Shown here: positions 53,001 to 60,998 of the stretch, one piece after another | How the letters are laid out: each line of letters begins with the position of its first letter | How positions within the stretch are numbered: the first letter of the stretch is position 1 | Assembly: GCF_028649655.1 (NCBI RefSeq) | Contig: NZ_JAQSLN010000001.1 | Span: forward strand, 868,001-932,000 | Length of the DNA stretch: 64,000 nt | Direction: 5' to 3' | Source of the DNA: Halobacteriovorax sp. GB3 | GTDB lineage: Bacteria; Bdellovibrionota; Bacteriovoracia; Bacteriovoracales; Bacteriovoracaceae | Made by a program: the position numbers and the translations under genes | Notes under the pieces: generated by a model | The model's input: only the letters and a program-made list of their open reading frames with translations | Told to the model about the DNA's origin: nothing | Database searches by the model: none

Positions 53001-54975
53001 GGGCCGGAAGTCCTGTTAATGTGCGATATGAGAAGCTCCCATAAATTTCGTTAAAACCAATATACTTAGTCGTATTATTTGGTAGAAATTTACTTCCATT
53101 AGTGTACTCAAATGCTTCGCCTTCTTGGGCGAGAGTTTCATTTGATTGAATATCGGCAAGGAGTAGGTTCTCGCGAGCAACACCTGAGATATCATAATAG
53201 CGGTGCGGAGCTGATCGAGTGTCGACGTTCACAACTTCTTGCATCGGAGAAGGATTCGAGTTATCAGGCTGAGTGCAGATATAATCAGTGATGATGCCAA
53301 GACTTTCATTATTATTTTTATAAACAGGTTTCAATGAACATTGTAAATCTGTGCATGAGCAGAAGCTATCAATTTGCTCTAGTGCTTGTTGCTTAAGACC
53401 GATGATTCCTTGATTGGTTGGAACTGTTAGATCGACGTAGTAATCAATGACAACTTCTTGCTGGTTAAAAACTTTAAGTCCAGTACCGTTGAAGCGAACG
53501 ATAGAAGGTGATCCAATAATTAAAGTGTATTGGTTACCTGATTGTTGAAGTGTTCCATCTACTCGTACTTCGATTAAGCTTGAGTTATCAGCGTAAATCG
53601 GTAATTTAAAGTCATTTGACTCTGGAAAGTGATCTGTGACAATTCCAAGGTTTTGTCCTTGAACATAGGTCTTTTGACAGCGAGCAAGAGCATCGTTAAT
53701 TTTTTGACAAGAACCATCTACCATATAGCGAACGACAAGAGTGTCATCTTTAATCGTGCTATCTTTTGCTTGTGTCAGTGTTAATTCCTGAGAATTAATA
53801 AGATCATCATTTCCAGAAGCAATCGTAACTCCATTAGCTGCCTGAGTACTAGAGAAAAGTGTTTTTCCTTGATAGAGAACTTCTGTCACACTTGTAGTAT
53901 TTGTTGATACATAAGTTTTAAAACTACGATCATCAGGGTTTGTGTAGAATTTCTTATCACTATCGGCAGAAGCATTTGTAAAGCGCATTGTACAAATACT
54001 CATTTCACCAACCTGAGGAGTTGTACATTGATAGAGCTCTTCTAGCATTTCAAGTCGATCTTGGGCGAGTTCATCAGGGTCTTCATCATCAGAAGTATCG
54101 TCATCATCACCTGGTGTTGTCGTTCCACAGAGGTTATAGAAATTAGGATAATTTGAAATGTTATTTGGATTTTGACTTATGCTAAAAAGCGCCTGAAGAA
54201 ATTCAGGAGTCGAAGTGTCGACGCTACTTTTTAAGGTTTTATCGTTAACACACTGACCTTGAATACAACAATCGTAACCAAGAGTTTGACAATTGTCTTC
54301 AATTAAACAGCTCACTGAATCTGTTGGTAGCGATGTGGTTTGAATTTTTAGTCTTAAATTTGTAAGCGTAATATTTTCGATCTTCGCACCAGCATAAGAG
54401 TAGAGAAGAATCGAGTTCGATGTGAGCGTCGAAGTTTGGCAATTTGTACAAACATCTTGCAATCGATAGACAGGAGTTGTTGAGTAGAGTGCATTAAGTG
54501 CTGTAACAATACCTGTTTTTAAGCAAAAGGTCTGATTCGTTTCCTGATCATCGGGCGACATACTATAATAGTATTCTCTCTGATTGGTCCCAAGATTTGT
54601 GATGTACTTTGGCCTTGCGGCCATGACAACTAGAGGGTTCGTACTACCTGTAGGGATATAAGCAACAAAACACTGAATCGTATCAGGATTATTTCTTACA
54701 AAGTAATCAACTTGTTTCCCTCTAAGAAAAAAGTTTCTCGTCTCTGAGAGAGAAAGAGAAAAAGTATTGTTACTCGTTTGATCTTGATTGGATAAAGAAT
54801 TCACAGAGTCTGAAAAATCAGGTGTTTCAACAGTATCATCTGTTGAACCTTGTTGTTCACTTGTTTCTGTTGAGCGTTTACTAGATGGAGTTGTTGGTAA
54901 ACAAGAACTCACTCCAACTGCCACGAGAAGAAGTGCAATAAAACTGAGTTGTGTGAAAATCCCTTTTTGTCTCAT
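50065..54975 (-). CDS. Giant Cys-rich lipoprotein of unknown function
   Basis: A predicted surface or periplasmic lipoprotein. The ATG at 54975 with AAAGGATTTT before it is better than a GTG at 54990. Its N-terminus (MRQKGIFTQLSFIALLLVAV) leads to the lipobox VSSC (mature CLPTTPSSK). The product is about 1636 residues. Cysteine-rich clusters recur, many with CC pairs or a C-x-x-C: CSCTDLQC, CQAQHSCNNDSDC, CHTNLDCAANDF, CCRAPGKEMS, CDSGC, CCSENWIRN, CCQPAGTEM and CCTGHIDPQTNKC. No recognised domain. Unusually, many segments mention Asn/Ser/Thr-rich linkers. Family-wide function is unknown; a role in attachment or the outer surface is a guess. Confidence 0.68.
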   Translation of the reverse strand: MRQKGIFTQLSFIALLLVAVGVSSCLPTTPSSKRSTETSEQQGSTDDTVETPDFSDSVNSLSNQDQTSNNTFSLSLSETRNFFLRGKQVDYFVRNNPDTIQCFVAYIPTGSTNPLVVMAARPKYITNLGTNQREYYYSMSPDDQETNQTFCLKTGIVTALNALYSTTPVYRLQDVCTNCQTSTLTSNSILLYSYAGAKIENITLTNLRLKIQTTSLPTDSVSCLIEDNCQTLGYDCCIQGQCVNDKTLKSSVDTSTPEFLQALFSISQNPNNISNYPNFYNLCGTTTPGDDDDTSDDEDPDELAQDRLEMLEELYQCTTPQVGEMSICTMRFTNASADSDKKFYTNPDDRSFKTYVSTNTTSVTEVLYQGKTLFSSTQAANGVTIASGNDDLINSQELTLTQAKDSTIKDDTLVVRYMVDGSCQKINDALARCQKTYVQGQNLGIVTDHFPESNDFKLPIYADNSSLIEVRVDGTLQQSGNQYTLIIGSPSIVRFNGTGLKVFNQQEVVIDYYVDLTVPTNQGIIGLKQQALEQIDSFCSCTDLQCSLKPVYKNNNESLGIITDYICTQPDNSNPSPMQEVVNVDTRSAPHRYYDISGVARENLLLADIQSNETLAQEGEAFEYTNGSKFLPNNTTKYIGFNEIYGSFSYRTLTGLPAHVVDVEKGTSYDIIVGNATFSNCTTCGNDYSATLADLFPQSFNGYGGGYVPNETETSRSATETYRADDLIFGRACFVPATMIPWSHTTMSDSRIQRQSRLAAQHFYFANGYQRDWYGFDYGSLIGSFDGVRWFAIGNARRIEATTNKLYLAINSFFSDLTVQSSFQVMIKDSIISDPSTTMPTTDYETTGAQCQAQHSCNNDSDCSAKLGWEYVCESVSDIQSFYPRFSNNAIEVPQDQVLEKLLLLNGSYGGDSLKRCVYRGRGAPCQADYTGQNAASTFNKTAKSRLLGCAPNYYCQEFYADGQYQKKFNNKVARWPYSVVEQNDSSDVAETTLSSFGKGARILGRPYKDQGDEQVNTYANGNLINNAVNGICLPGRSPGLSTDTLASTNDNVPTDASNGDKVIGIGVTQSGSIQRADYLSMCANFDQSNNLLNFQETSYNQALNSAQITNIAASQSMPTNSLALIQSISGQKILDDFNNNQITSLALQENRCLRAPGATCHTNLDCAANDFISNAALTIDPTTTTSLNPYEIKFWQETLICSQPNSPGAEGFDQSLNRCCRAPGKEMSIPSVADNDTSIDITSIPGLNIDLNNSSRYSRNAVSHYKRQTDPSNYPSMQVARDNKCDSGCLDVSTVKKQFNTIDETAGRTCCSENWIRNFDTSIGGGHEWGPDKMQNFDKSSLRCYNWAPNPGSGDTSKFNCSGSDAITDPDCFARSIAENEANEVLKWLGTMELVGIPQVAIKSETFEELNCSVQPTNSRLAGTAPPAAFVDFTKSKEYSDGAERYYSANYTNEANTNFISDVKKVFSADSFSCCQPAGTEMPAGSDENLCCTGHIDPQTNKCALKNYSNVSVYLNRYVSSEAKDLNSAQFDETTGFINSVSTTLSLACQIDACESGVYGYGLAYGKYKVAGKTNENDPTISRFIDGNGTENNDKGQAQFFDEGLRWNNHLYCIPIDFQDQADVDTSFLQVFTCN

Positions 54976-54994
54976 AAAATCCTTTTCCACTAAC

Positions 54995-55017
54995 TTTTCG
55001 GAATAAATAGCCGAAAA
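54995..55017 (-). repeat. Inverted repeat in the leader of the giant lipoprotein gene
   Basis: TTTTCGG (54995-55001), 9-base spacer AATAAATAG, CCGAAAA (55011-55017): perfect 7-bp arms, 20 bases before the start codon. Either an operator or an RNA stem. Confidence 0.4.
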
Positions 55018-55205
55018 TTAAGCATCTCTTAAAGACATGGGATTATTTTACCTCTAATACGAGGTTGAGTGCCTAACTTGCCAGTTAAGTGTATGTAATC
55101 GTGTCATTTTCGAGAGAAAATCGCCTTTTCTTTGGCAAAAATTAAAGGCAATGACGGAGAAGAGTTCAGTAAAATGATATAAGTGACCAATGAGGAGAGT
55201 CTGCC

Positions 55206-56363
55206 ATGAGTGAATTTGATTTAAATATAGAGCAGTTGCGCGAGGAATATCTAGCAACTATTGATGAAGACCTTGGCTCTGTTGAGCATATTATCGTCTC
55301 ACTTGAGCACTCAAAAAAAGTACTCGATGATGTGAGACAAGTGTTTCGTGTTGTTCATTCTATCAAAGGAGGAGCGGGCTCATATAATCTACTTATTCTC
55401 TCTTCTATTTGTCATCGCTTCGAAGACTATATTTCAAGTTTTGATGATCAAATGGAGATCAATGCTTTTATTGATCAATCTCTTAAGTATATTGATCTTT
55501 TAAAAAATTGTACTCACGATTATGAGACGGGAAAAAAAGATCTTGATAAGTATATTTCTTATCTCGATGGAATGGGTCCTTCTCGTGAAGGAGAAGAGGT
55601 TAGTGCTGGACATGTATTGATTGTTGATACGACAAAGAGTATTCCAAAGATTTTCAAGCGTGCTCTTAAATCAATGAACCTTGAAATCTCACAGACTGAC
55701 GATGGGCTAGAAGCCTTTAGAAGACTTGTTAGTGAGAGATTTGATGCTTTAGTGACAAGTGTTAATGTGAATACACTCGATGGTCTTTCTGTTATTAGTG
55801 CCCTTAAAACGACGAATAATATCAATAAAAAGATTCCAACAATTGCCCTTTCTGCAAATGATAATATCAATTTAGATGATCTGCCATTTAGGCCAGATCA
55901 CTTTGTTGTAAAAGACGGTGCACTTGCCACTAATGCCAAAAGGATTATGGATTCAATTTTTAATGAACAATCGCAACAAGTTAGTGGCATTAAAAATATT
56001 CTCTATGTTGAAGATGATCCAAGAATTCAAAAGATAGTAAACCTTTCACTTCAAAAATATGGGCAGTGCGAACTATCTCTGGCAAATGATGAACAAGAGG
56101 CCTTTTCTCAAATTGAGAAGGTGATGCCCGATCTTATTTTGATGGACAATTATTTAAAAGAAACGACGGGAATTGAAGTTTTTAAAAAACTTGCAAAAGA
56201 TGACCGTTATAAAAATATTCCTGTGATCTTTCTTACAGCAACGGTCGCTGATATTAAACTTGATGAATTAAAGAAAATTGGCCCAGCGATGGGAATCATA
56301 GCTAAGCCAATTAATATAAAAAGTCTTTCAAGTGAAATAAGAACAATTATGAATTCTCGATAA
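55206..56363 (+). CDS. Hpt domain protein with a pseudo-receiver and a true receiver domain
   Basis: Signal-relay protein of the two-component type. Residues 1-115 form an Hpt domain, with the phosphorylatable His 51 in VVHSIKGGAGSY. Residues 135-250 are a degenerate receiver: the site that should be Asp is serine 185 (LVTSVNV), and only one acidic-pocket Asp remains (LIVDTTKS). Residues 263-385 form a canonical receiver with ILYVEDDP, phospho-acceptor D314 in LILMDNYL, and the conserved Thr and Lys (FLTATV and AKPINIK). No output domain or DNA-binding domain exists. Convergent 17-base overlap with cinA. Its partners are elsewhere. Confidence 0.87.
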   Translation: MSEFDLNIEQLREEYLATIDEDLGSVEHIIVSLEHSKKVLDDVRQVFRVVHSIKGGAGSYNLLILSSICHRFEDYISSFDDQMEINAFIDQSLKYIDLLKNCTHDYETGKKDLDKYISYLDGMGPSREGEEVSAGHVLIVDTTKSIPKIFKRALKSMNLEISQTDDGLEAFRRLVSERFDALVTSVNVNTLDGLSVISALKTTNNINKKIPTIALSANDNINLDDLPFRPDHFVVKDGALATNAKRIMDSIFNEQSQQVSGIKNILYVEDDPRIQKIVNLSLQKYGQCELSLANDEQEAFSQIEKVMPDLILMDNYLKETTGIEVFKKLAKDDRYKNIPVIFLTATVADIKLDELKKIGPAMGIIAKPINIKSLSSEIRTIMNSR

Positions 56364-57597
56364 GTTTTAATAGTCGATAGAGTCCTGCTTGGGAAAAGCG
56401 GGACTTCAGCTTTAGGCGGTCGCCGTGAAAATTCAAAACTTCACTCGTATCACCACGTTTCGAGCTTAGTCCTATGGCAACAGTTCCAACTGGCTTGTAA
56501 TCACTTCCGCCCCCTGGTCCTGCAATTCCAGTAAAGGAAACAGCAATATCAGTTTTCATGACTTCTCTAGCTCCCATTGCCATTTCTAGAGCTGTTTGTT
56601 TTGAAACGGCACCAAAGTCTATGAGTGTTTGTTCTTTCACTCCAAGAATATTGGTTTTAACACTATTGGCATAGGCGATAACACTTCCAATAAAAACAGA
56701 AGATGAGCCGGCCACATCTGTTAGGCGAGAAGCACTAAGTCCGCCAGTGCATGATTCAGCTAGTGAGATCGTTAGATTCTTTTCTTTGGCCTTTTGTACA
56801 ATTAGCTCTGGTAGTGAAAGAAGACCGTATTGCCAAATACTTTCTTTAAGAGGTGTGTTTTCAACGATTCTCTTGATCTGTTCTTTCTTCTCTTGTGTTT
56901 TTTCATTCTTTTCAAGAACGATGGTTAGATCCACTCCCATTAATTGGGGAAGGCTTGCAAGTTTTCCAAAGGCCTCTAACTTTTCCCAAAGTCCTGGGCA
57001 AAGTTCAAAAAAGATTTTTTCTTCAGGAATACCGAATGTGCGAATATTGAAAATTTCAAAATCTGAATTTTCAACTTTCATATTGGTAAGAAGATAGGGA
57101 AGAAAGACCTTGGAGAACATTTCCTGAAATTCTCGGGGAACTCCTGGTGCACTCATAAAGACTTTATTTTCACTTTTTTGATACACCAAGCCTGGAGCGA
57201 TCCCATTTGGGTTTTCAGTTGTTATAAAATCCTCTGGAATGAGACGATAATCATTGCTCATCGGGTCCCACTCTTTTCCAAAGCGCTCATAATGTTTTTT
57301 AACGATTTCAATTGTCTTTTGACATTCAACCAAATTCTTTCCGTGGTATTTGGCCATGATCTCTTTTGTAAGATCATCTTTCGTTGGGCCGATCCCTCCG
57401 GTCGTTAAGATTATATCTGAACACTCTTCAAGGTCTTTGATGGCCCTTAGCATCTCATCTTCACGATCTCTTACAAAACTGACTTTATTCAGTCTAAAGG
57501 GAGTCTTTGCCAGATAGCCCGTTAGCCAAGCTGCATTTAAGTCTTTGATTTTTCCATTTAAGATTTCATCACCAATGACGAGAAGACCAATGTTCAT
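56347..57597 (-). CDS. cinA: CinA family protein (nicotinamide-nucleotide amidase/pyrophosphatase)
   Basis: Two-domain CinA. The N-terminal MoeA/MogA-like domain begins MNIGLLVIGDEILNGKIKDLN and contains DIILTTGGIGPTKDDLT. The C-terminal PncC domain has SLAESCTGGLSASRLTDVAGSS and SFTGIAGPGG. The first is an ADP-ribose or NMN pyrophosphatase-like domain; the second deamidates nicotinamide mononucleotide (known for the family). The ATG at 57597 has AAAAGGCAAAATACA before it; a longer frame from 57669 has no conservation. 416 residues. Overlaps the Hpt gene tail to tail. Confidence 0.9.
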   Translation of the reverse strand: MNIGLLVIGDEILNGKIKDLNAAWLTGYLAKTPFRLNKVSFVRDREDEMLRAIKDLEECSDIILTTGGIGPTKDDLTKEIMAKYHGKNLVECQKTIEIVKKHYERFGKEWDPMSNDYRLIPEDFITTENPNGIAPGLVYQKSENKVFMSAPGVPREFQEMFSKVFLPYLLTNMKVENSDFEIFNIRTFGIPEEKIFFELCPGLWEKLEAFGKLASLPQLMGVDLTIVLEKNEKTQEKKEQIKRIVENTPLKESIWQYGLLSLPELIVQKAKEKNLTISLAESCTGGLSASRLTDVAGSSSVFIGSVIAYANSVKTNILGVKEQTLIDFGAVSKQTALEMAMGAREVMKTDIAVSFTGIAGPGGGSDYKPVGTVAIGLSSKRGDTSEVLNFHGDRLKLKSRFSQAGLYRLLKLIENS

Positions 57598-57699
57598 TGT
57601 ATTTTGCCTTTTATCTAAGTATAGAGAATTCTTGTAAAAAATTATACTCGACCAAATAGTTTTGGCCAAGAGAAAGGTTCTAACTTATAAATTTTGCCT

Positions 57700-59256
57700 A
57701 TGAGTACGAAAATTCAATTTATTTTAGATTACGATGCAGATCTCGACGCTTACTTAAAAAGCCGTCATCCCGATATGGTCGATTATCGCATTTTATCCAA
57801 GGCCCTTGATGCTAGGGGAGCTAATCGCGGTAAAGTGCCACGATATAACTATCATATCGAGATCATTAAGCCCGGTGAGCGTTTCAGTGCCTATCGAGAA
57901 GAGTTTCGCGATCTTGGTTCTTTTAAACAAAAACCAGTTATTGTTGGAGCCGGACCTGGGGGTCTTTTCTGTGCTCTTCGCTTATCGGAGTATGGAATCC
58001 CTAGTGTTCTCATTGAGAGAGGAGAGAGGGCCCATAATCGTATGAAGCATATTGCTAGATTTTGGCGATATGGTGAATTTGATACAGAAAATAATGTTTG
58101 TTACGGAGAAGGGGGAGCGGGGCTTTTTTCTGATGGAAAGCTTATTACTCGCGTAAAATCTCCTTACGTACAATATGTTATGAATCGTCTTGTTGATTTT
58201 GGTGCACCAGAAGAGACGGCCTATCTTTCAAATCCGCACCTAGGGTCGAATAAGATTCGTGGGCTTATTACTCAGATTACGGATGAACTTTTAAGGCGTG
58301 GCTGTGAGATTCATTACAATACACGTGTTGATGAACTTCTTTATAGTTCTGATAATTCGAAAATCGAGGGTGTTCTTTTAGATAATGGAAAGAAGATCTA
58401 TAGTAATGATGTGATTCTAGCAACAGGGCATTCCGCTAAAGAAGTTTATTCTCATTTAAAAGATCGCAATGTTTCGATGAAGGCCAAAAGCTTTGCCGTA
58501 GGTGTTCGTATCGAACATCCGCGTGAGCTTATTGATAAAATTCAATATGGTGATTACGCTTGTGAATTAGGGGCCGCTCGCTATCGCTTAAGTTACGAGG
58601 ATCGCTCTTCACACAAGGGGACTTATAGTTTCTGTATGTGTCCTGGTGGTTATGTTCTCTCTTCTGGAACTGATGCGAACGGAATTGTTGTCAATGGAAT
58701 GAGTAACTATGCTCGAAATTCAAGGTGGTCAAACTCTGCACTCGTTGTTTCAGTTGAGGCAGGAGTTGATTTTGGCCTAGACGATGTTCTTGAAGGGCAT
58801 TATTTTCAACAAAGTATTGAAAAGAAGGCCTATGAGGCATCGATGTCAAAGGCCTCTGGAAAAGAAGTACCTGTTCAGACTTTAACAGATTTTCTCGATG
58901 ATAAAATTGCAAGATCTGCGCTTCCTAAAACGTCATGTCCTTCAGGAATTTTTTCTGAAAGTATGAGAAATATTTTACCTGAGTTTATCACAAATCACTT
59001 AAGCAATGCGCTTAAAAAGTTTGATACTAAAATGCCTGGATTTGTTTCGAAAAATGCTCTTCTTCTTGCTCCTGAAACGAGAACAAGTGCACCAGTCACG
59101 ATTGAAAGAGATCGAGAAACATTAGAGTCGACAAGTCACAAAGGATTGTATCCTTGTGGAGAAGGGGCCGGATATGCCGGGGGGATTACATCAGCTGCTG
59201 TTGACGGTGTTAAAATAGCGATGAGTATGATTAAAAAATATAAAGGTGAGCTCTAA
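57700..59256 (+). CDS. FAD-dependent oxidoreductase (COG2509-type)
   Basis: Cytoplasmic flavoprotein. The FAD-binding Rossmann motif KPVIVGAGPGGLFCALRLSEYG lies at about residue 78-98, after an N-terminal domain of about 75 residues with CGxxRGxxP-like GANRGKVPRYNY. Later motifs are NVCYGEGGAGLFSDGKL (characteristic of this uncharacterised dehydrogenase family), VILATGHSAKEVY and CGEGAGYAGGITSAAVDGV. Length is 518. The start ATG at 57700 follows no clear ribosome site; TTG at 57694 is a less likely choice. It ends in a terminator whose loop includes the stop codon. Substrate unknown. Confidence 0.85.
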   Translation: MSTKIQFILDYDADLDAYLKSRHPDMVDYRILSKALDARGANRGKVPRYNYHIEIIKPGERFSAYREEFRDLGSFKQKPVIVGAGPGGLFCALRLSEYGIPSVLIERGERAHNRMKHIARFWRYGEFDTENNVCYGEGGAGLFSDGKLITRVKSPYVQYVMNRLVDFGAPEETAYLSNPHLGSNKIRGLITQITDELLRRGCEIHYNTRVDELLYSSDNSKIEGVLLDNGKKIYSNDVILATGHSAKEVYSHLKDRNVSMKAKSFAVGVRIEHPRELIDKIQYGDYACELGAARYRLSYEDRSSHKGTYSFCMCPGGYVLSSGTDANGIVVNGMSNYARNSRWSNSALVVSVEAGVDFGLDDVLEGHYFQQSIEKKAYEASMSKASGKEVPVQTLTDFLDDKIARSALPKTSCPSGIFSESMRNILPEFITNHLSNALKKFDTKMPGFVSKNALLLAPETRTSAPVTIERDRETLESTSHKGLYPCGEGAGYAGGITSAAVDGVKIAMSMIKKYKGEL

Positions 59257-59266
59257 TCTCACCTTT
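59242..59266. terminator. Bidirectional intrinsic terminator with the stop codon in its loop
   Basis: AAAGGTGAG (59242-59250), loop CTCTAAT, CTCACCTTT (59258-59266), then TTT. A perfect 9-bp stem; the loop holds the TAA of the FAD oxidoreductase. On the minus strand the same hairpin is followed by ATATTTTTTAA, so it can also terminate the convergent gene at 59268. Confidence 0.85.
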
Positions 59267-59267
59267 T

Positions 59268-59618
59268 TTAATCTTCACCTCTAAACCAAGAGCGAATATT
59301 TCCATTACAATCAAGACTCAATCCTTCCCAGCACTGAGCTCCCGGAGCACAGTAGTATTCAAGAAAACTTCCCGTTCTAAAAAGTTGAGTTCTTTCAAAG
59401 TAGCGAGTAAAACTTAGCGCTCTTTCAAATTTTTCTTCACTTACACATTCGTTTTCAGAAGACTCACTTGAAAGGCAAAGAGTGTACTTACTAAGGGCGG
59501 CCTCTCTTAGAATTTCTCTTGCCTGGTCGATTTCCATGCACTGAGTGCTTGGAAAGGGGAAAGAGAGTTGGCCTGCATAACTAGAAAGGGAGAGAAGGGA
59601 TAGCATAAAGAATTTCAT
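59268..59618 (-). CDS. Small secreted Cys-containing protein of unknown function
   Basis: A 116-residue exported protein (MKFFMLSLLSLSSYAGQL signal). The mature part has several cysteines: QCMEIDQA, YTLCLSSESSENECVSEEK, YYCAPGAQCWEGLSLDC, enough for two or three disulfides. No family is recognised. The ATG at 59618 is chosen over an upstream GTG at 59630. It lies opposite a papain-like protease gene across a 200-base divergent gap that contains a 19-base palindrome, which may be a shared operator. Confidence 0.58.
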   Translation of the reverse strand: MKFFMLSLLSLSSYAGQLSFPFPSTQCMEIDQAREILREAALSKYTLCLSSESSENECVSEEKFERALSFTRYFERTQLFRTGSFLEYYCAPGAQCWEGLSLDCNGNIRSWFRGED

Positions 59619-59661
59619 TTTCTGTCTCACAAATATTTACTGGTAAAGTTAAAGCGTTTTA

Positions 59662-59680
59662 TTTCTTATGACATAAGAAA
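59662..59680. promoter_or_regulatory. Perfect odd palindrome between divergent secreted-protein genes
   Basis: TTTCTTATG, centre A, CATAAGAAA: 9-bp arms with no mismatch, in the divergent gap between the genes at 59618 (minus) and 59820 (plus). Its size and symmetry suit a dimeric repressor operator. No regulator gene is adjacent. Confidence 0.5.
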
Positions 59681-59819
59681 AAAAGAACAGACAAGTTCGC
59701 CTCTTGTTATGAGTCTCTTTTTTAAAAGGAAATGTAACATTCAAACAAGCTCTTACATTGTGCGGTGTTTTTTACAGAGTTGCCTGTGCTTTTTACATCT
59801 TCACACTCATTGTGGACAC

Positions 59820-60923
59820 ATGAAAAAGCTAACAACACTTGTATTAACTTTTATTTCTTTAACAAATTTAACACACGCAAGCTCTTGCTCTGATGTTCGC
59901 CTCGATAAAAAGGATGGACCTCTTGCTGGAATTCCCGTTTACAATCAAAGCTATACGCCAACAACAGATTCTTCTATGTGTTACGCCTTTGCTGGTTCTC
60001 AATTTATTGATGCCATTCGTATCACTAATGGAGGGAGTAAAGATATTTGGACTTCTCCTGTCACGACTGCTCTTCAAACAAAGTTGCACCCTCTAACTCA
60101 GTGGGGAACTCCTCAACGTTTGATCTCTGAAATTTCAAGAGGTGCCGGAAGATCTGGTCTTGGCGTTGGAATGATTAATCGCATGTACGAACAATTAAAA
60201 AATGGCTATTCATGCGATAAAAAAACTCTAGAGGATATCGGTGGTATTAAAGATCCAAATGCCTTTTGGGAGTTATTCGTTCTTTCTCATAATGAATACG
60301 CCTATGGAGATGGCAATAAACATACCATCGTTGTAAAACTATCTGAATCTTTAAAAGAGCTAGGATTGAGTGAACATTTTCTAGGTCTTCTGAATGACTC
60401 TTTTCTTCATGATGTATTAACGACAAAGGGCTTCTATTTGAAAGAGAAGAAGGTTTATGATCTTCTTTGTGAAGATGCTAAAGAAAAGCTTTCTCTTCCT
60501 GAGATGGACTTTCATAATTTCATGCCTCTCGATGTTACAGATGATGAAACTGACGAAGAGTTTGAAAGTCGTTTTCAAGTTGCTCCAGTAAATCAAAATG
60601 TTCTCTCTCTTATTCACTCGGCATTAAATCGCAAGGCGCCTTATCCTGCACTCATCGATATTTGTTCTGAAGTTTTAACTGATCATAAAAATAGTTTCAA
60701 AGAGTCTCTACCGTCTTTTATCGGAAAGTGCTCGCCTCATACAGTTGTTGTTATTGGGAGAAAAGAAAACCCTAAAACAGGAAAATGTGAAATGCTCATA
60801 AGAAACTCTTGGGGTGCTTATCAAGACTACGATAAAGAGTGGGAGAGTGAAGCAAACGGTCAGGTCTGGATTCCTGAAGAAGATCTCTCGTCGAATGTCC
60901 TTAATGTTCTTTTAGCAAAATAG
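59820..60923 (+). CDS. Secreted papain-like (C1-type) cysteine protease
   Basis: Exported cysteine peptidase-like protein. The ATG at 59820 gives a clear signal peptide (MKKLTTLVLTFISLTNLTHA); an ATG at 59709 would add 37 residues before it. The catalytic Cys is in TDSSMCYAFAGSQFIDA (Cys 54), replacing the usual CGSCWAF. The His is in CSPHTVVVIGRKENP and the Asn in LIRNSWGAYQDYD, close to C1 spacing. About 367 residues. No prodomain of usual type is seen, and a charged insertion lies around residues 190-250. Reading as an active peptidase is likely but unproven. Confidence 0.8.
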   Translation: MKKLTTLVLTFISLTNLTHASSCSDVRLDKKDGPLAGIPVYNQSYTPTTDSSMCYAFAGSQFIDAIRITNGGSKDIWTSPVTTALQTKLHPLTQWGTPQRLISEISRGAGRSGLGVGMINRMYEQLKNGYSCDKKTLEDIGGIKDPNAFWELFVLSHNEYAYGDGNKHTIVVKLSESLKELGLSEHFLGLLNDSFLHDVLTTKGFYLKEKKVYDLLCEDAKEKLSLPEMDFHNFMPLDVTDDETDEEFESRFQVAPVNQNVLSLIHSALNRKAPYPALIDICSEVLTDHKNSFKESLPSFIGKCSPHTVVVIGRKENPKTGKCEMLIRNSWGAYQDYDKEWESEANGQVWIPEEDLSSNVLNVLLAK

Positions 60924-60928
60924 GCCCT

Positions 60929-60998
60929 TTTCATATGGGTGAACTTCCTTTATCGTTTTGTTTGAGTAGTCAAACAAAGGAAGTTCACCATGATGAAA
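60929..60998 (+). promoter_or_regulatory. Long hairpin pairing the ribosome site and start codon of the next gene
   Basis: GGTGAACTTCCTTT (60938-60951) pairs exactly with AAAGGAAGTTCACC (60976-60989), which contains the AAAGGA ribosome site and abuts the ATG at 60990. Inside, GTTTGA (60960-60965) pairs with TCAAAC (60970-60975) round a GTAG loop. Outside, TTTCAT (60929-60934) can pair with ATGAAA (60993-60998) across a 3x3 internal loop. The mRNA start of the gene would be closed, so this looks like translational control, though it may also act as a terminator for the upstream protease gene. Confidence 0.6.
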
